Made by a program: the position numbers and the translations under genes. From Tigriopus japonicus (taxonomy: Eukaryota; Arthropoda; Copepoda; Harpacticoida; Harpacticidae): a stretch of DNA of 64,000 bases. The notes beneath the pieces were generated by a model. That model had not been told where the DNA came from. It did no database searches and saw nothing but the letters and a program-made list of their open reading frames with translations. Location of the stretch: positions 2,828,690 through 2,892,689 of the forward strand of contig JAAGOF010000104.1 of assembly GCA_010645155.1 (NCBI GenBank). The letters run 5' to 3'. Within the stretch, counting starts at the first letter, position 1, and each line of letters begins with the position of its first letter. Below, one piece after another: positions 61,174 to 64,000 of this stretch.

Positions 61174-61506
61174 TCATTGTATCCCTTCTCCCCAGAGTGA
61201 ATTTAATATTGTGTCCGTCTTTCCTCCTGATATGGATCTTGGTATGTGGTGAGTGGCTTCAACAGACACCTCTGGCTTGGTCTCAGCGTCTTTGGATTTA
61301 CGACCATTATTCGTGGAACCATTGGAACCATTGGAACACATTCCAGTGTCCTGGTGGTTCCCACACTCATCTTGACTATTGACCTTTGCCTTACGGCCAA
61401 ATCGCCGTGGTGAAGGAGTTCGTTTGGGGATTAGCGCTTTGGGGATGGACAGAAGGGATTTCCGACCACTTCCATCCATCGGCATTGTCGTTTCCGCGTA
61501 TTCCAC
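61174..61506 (-). CDS. Open reading frame of unknown function, in frame with 61525-61617 across one TGA
   Basis: The frame reads VEYAETTMPMDGSGRKSLLS, then IPKALIPKRTPSPRRFGRKA and a polar Ser/Asn/Gly-rich stretch, ending LWGEGIQ at a TGA. The first ATG is at the Met of MPMDGSGRK. The basic Ser-Pro-Arg content resembles disordered N-terminal regions. It may be an alternative first exon, an exon extension, or chance. Confidence 0.3.
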   Translation of the reverse strand: MEYAETTMPMDGSGRKSLLSIPKALIPKRTPSPRRFGRKAKVNSQDECGNHQDTGMCSNGSNGSTNNGRKSKDAETKPEVSVEATHHIPRSISGGKTDTILNSLWGEGIQ

Positions 61507-61524
61507 TAACTTAGCGTCTCACAC

Positions 61525-61617
61525 CTTGGATTCTCGGGAGGATTGGAACACTTCACCGTTAAACCGGATTTTCGCCGGCTTCACAATCTCCATCAAACCC
61601 CCAGGTTGAGAACTCAT
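61525..61617 (-). CDS. Possible first coding exon of a - strand gene (candidate PDE4-minus 5' exon)
   Basis: ATG at 61617 opens MSSQPGGLMEIVKPAKIRFN, then GEVFQSSRESK, to a donor-like aag|gtgtga in phase 0. Phase 0 fits both exon 58316 of PDE4-minus and the open frame at 59722. The TGA two codons after the junction closes the frame if unspliced, yet the same frame reopens downstream (61506-61174). No known domain. A pyrimidine-rich tract on the + strand upstream could mark a promoter region. Confidence 0.35.
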
Positions 61618-61944
61618 TGATTGGAGCATCAAGTACCACACGTTGCACCAAAACCACCAATCCCCGCGATGAGTTGACGCTCCATCCTATTGGATCACAA
61701 TGGAACACATTGTGTTCTAGACAAGTGCTAAGTCTTGAGCTTCCCTCCGCACATGGGGCATATTTGTTTTGAACTGTTTACAGCGAGCAAGACGTTTCCG
61801 TTCAAACCCATCGGTTGGCTTGGCCCTCCATCCACCCATCCAGAGGAGATCCATCCATCTGTCCATGGAGTGGGGGCACAAGCGAGTCAGCGAGCGCGGA
61901 AAGAGGGCCCTTCTGGCTCGATCTCGACGTGTACCTCTCAAGTC

Positions 61945-62005
61945 GCTTTCCTTGTCTCCCTTTTTTCTTCTCCCTCTCCTTCTCCTTCTTGCTTCTCTTA
62001 TTGCC
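61945..62005. promoter_or_regulatory. Long polypyrimidine tract upstream of the - strand ATG at 61617
   Basis: About 60 bases almost wholly C/T on the + strand (GA-rich on the - strand), in a GC-richer island (61.75-62.15 kb). GA-rich tracts often mark arthropod promoters, so this could be the 5' flank of the gene starting at 61617. Inference only. Confidence 0.25.
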
Positions 62006-62521
62006 TTCAAACTCAAGAGAGTACCTCACTCGCATATTTTCCCGCCCTTTCTTTACGTTTGCCGGAGCAAGTACGAGGTCGAGGAACGTGTATGGAGTAC
62101 GCACATGGGCGCGGAAGAGAGGCCCTTGGCCTAGTGGTGGGCCTCATTCCATATTGACCTTCTGGCCCGTGTTGCGTTTCATTTCCCTGATACTCGATTT
62201 GGACATGAACTACGAATGGTGTGCGGGGAATGGAGGCAACGAAAATCTAGTTATTCTGCTCATAAGCTTCCACCATCGATTTGATATCGTCAATCGACTC
62301 GCACACGATTCATCTGGAACGTCAGAATAAGGTGTAAGGTCGTCGAAAATTGGGAGCTGAGATTGGGAGCTTAAGGAATGGACTGATGCTCACTGAGGAT
62401 TGAGGATGGAGGAAGTAGCGAGCGGCAGTTGAAGGAGAAAGAGAGATACTTAAGGCCTCAGAAGTGGCAGCTGTGCCGTCCGTGGCAGCCTTGGCCTTGA
62501 TTGTGCCCAAGCAATCGTTTG

Positions 62522-62899
62522 TTAGTCAGCCTCAAAATGTAATGGTTTCCGGCCTCGAATGCATGAGTGCGAGGAAAAAATGTACCCAAGCATGATGCGG
62601 ATGGCTTTTAACGAGGCGATTTCAATACCACACAGGGTCTTTGTACTCCCAGAGTCTTTCGCCAACGCAAACATTCCAATAAAGTCTTTCTTCTCGTGTC
62701 TACCTTCTCTCTTGTGTTGATAGAAAAATGGAGGCTGGCACAGATTTCGAGCATTGCCTTCATCGACTAATCCAAGCTTGTCTCTAGTGGACAAGAAAGC
62801 GACATTCGGGGAACGCTCACTCAAATTCTTGGCGAGATTGGTCTCGAGACTTTGACCGACCGCAAAGGGCCATGCCTGGAAATCTATAGCGTTCGTCAT
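62522..62899 (-). CDS. Unassigned 125-codon open reading frame
   Basis: ATG at 62899 (MTNAIDFQAWPFAVGQSLET) runs to a stop at 62522. No domain, signal peptide or membrane span is evident. Its length is modestly above chance for this composition. It may be an exon of the unknown - strand gene or noise. Confidence 0.2.
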   Translation of the reverse strand: MTNAIDFQAWPFAVGQSLETNLAKNLSERSPNVAFLSTRDKLGLVDEGNARNLCQPPFFYQHKREGRHEKKDFIGMFALAKDSGSTKTLCGIEIASLKAIRIMLGYIFSSHSCIRGRKPLHFEAD

Positions 62900-64000
62900 G
62901 TTCAAGGAACACAATCAGGATGTCTTCATCGAGAAAGAAATAACAAGCCATCTCTTTTTCTCATCTAGCTTGTTTTCTCCGTTTCTCCAGATTTCGGGTT
63001 CCTTTGAAGCCGATCGTGGATCCGAACTTAATTCCAGATCCCAGATCCCACCAATCTGACGTCAGGATGTTCTTCTTCGTCGATTCTTCTCTGATCACGA
63101 ACGCTCTATCTTGTGAGTAGAGTTGCAAACGAAAAATAAGTATTACTTTTGAACGATCGGAGACGAAGGTTCCAATGAATTTTATTTTAAAGAAATTGGA
63201 ACACCAATTATTTACGAGTGCAACTTCTCGTCTTGCTTTGATTTTTAACATAAATGAGCGCTAACAGAAGGTTTAAGAGCGTCTATTTGTTCGAATTTCA
63301 ACTCCGAAGGGATGAGACCAATAACTACAGTAATGTGTAGGACTGTTCCTGTCTATCATTTATGACAAAGGAATCCTTTTTAATGATGTTCATAGCTTAT
63401 TTAAAACTCACATGACCGAATGCATCAAATTAATCCAATCCCAAACCTTGAATCTGATACCTTTGTGCGTCACAAAATCGGATGGATGATGACGCAAAAC
63501 CATTTTGCTACTTTCTTCATGTGGAAAGTTGATCAAAATAAACCTGGCTAATTTAATGAAAATATGAAAAATGATGGGTGACCCACAAAAATCTTTTTTG
63601 AAAGTACAACGTTGCTGAAACTAAGCGATTTTCTACTTATTCTGGCGAAAGTTGCCCGGCCTCTCACATCTTCCCAAAACACAATAATCTGGCCTCACAA
63701 TCAAAACTACAGAACTATCACACCACAATCAGAAAACCACAAAAGCTATGATTATCATTTCATCACTAGACGTCAATTGTTTCTCTTTAGGATATTTACT
63801 TAAATGTACCTGGCTCCGTTCAGGGTTTCGATTAAGAAGGCATCGAAACCAGGCCTCCATGTGGAAAAAGTATTGATTCCCCAGCATTGACAAATTGATT
63901 GAACTAAAAATGATTTTCGTTCGTTATATATTCTAGCGGTCCCAATGTTCTTTGTGAGCTTTTAAAAGACCCGTTCAACCCGTTCAGTGAATTGATCGGG
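62900..64000. other. No gene recognised
   Basis: AT-rich end of the window with short frames only; long-form 5' exons of PDE4-minus could lie beyond it. Confidence 0.5.

Noticed and set aside
61735..62330. Long overlapping + strand frames (up to 171 codons)
   Set aside because: They arise from a stop-poor pyrimidine-rich tract; residue composition is low-complexity and there are no homologous features.

Overview
The window is eukaryotic nuclear DNA. Exons are short, have consensus GT/AG borders and conserved phases, and are separated by long AT-rich introns with degenerate DNA-transposon remnants. The recognisable proteins are arthropod-type PDE4 (dunce) cAMP phosphodiesterases. An invertebrate, most likely an arthropod and perhaps a crustacean such as a copepod, is the best reading, but the species is an inference.

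The main content is two PDE4 paralogues arranged tail to tail, with stop codons 1.46 kb apart. PDE4-plus occupies about 8.8-44.7 kb on the + strand: UCR1 exons (8782, 27029), a linker exon (28861), UCR2 exons (29038, 40745) and the HD-type catalytic domain (41331-44680). Two further exons look like alternative first exons. One at 23984-24459 would replace the PKA-site half of UCR1. One at 35618-36292 would give a 755-residue form lacking UCR1 and the first half of UCR2. The long form is open at its 5' end: the exon upstream of 8782 was not found and may lie outside the window.

PDE4-minus occupies 58316-46138 on the - strand. It has the same phase pattern from UCR2 onward, plus one intron absent from its partner. 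Its first visible exon matches the short-form exon of PDE4-plus in a Cys-rich motif (CxCRxCS). No UCR1 was found for it here. Both enzymes keep the metal-binding His/Asp set and the invariant Gln that binds the purine. PDE4-plus has Gly where PDE4 enzymes normally have Asn in ADLSNPTKP.

Upstream of PDE4-minus (59.4-62.9 kb, - strand) are open reading frames of unknown function that may be its 5' exons or a separate gene. One reads through a single in-frame TGA that coincides with a possible splice donor.

Repeats are the other theme: a nested cluster of two inverted-repeat element families at 4.35-5.21 kb; a second copy of one family at 17.5-18.2 kb with a third element inside it; a non-autonomous hAT-like element with an 8-bp target duplication at 53.0-53.3 kb; several foldback elements; a non-LTR retrotransposon fragment in a PDE4-plus intron; and a 5S-rRNA-like sequence at 20.1 kb. 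No tRNA, CRISPR or prokaryotic-type operon was seen.
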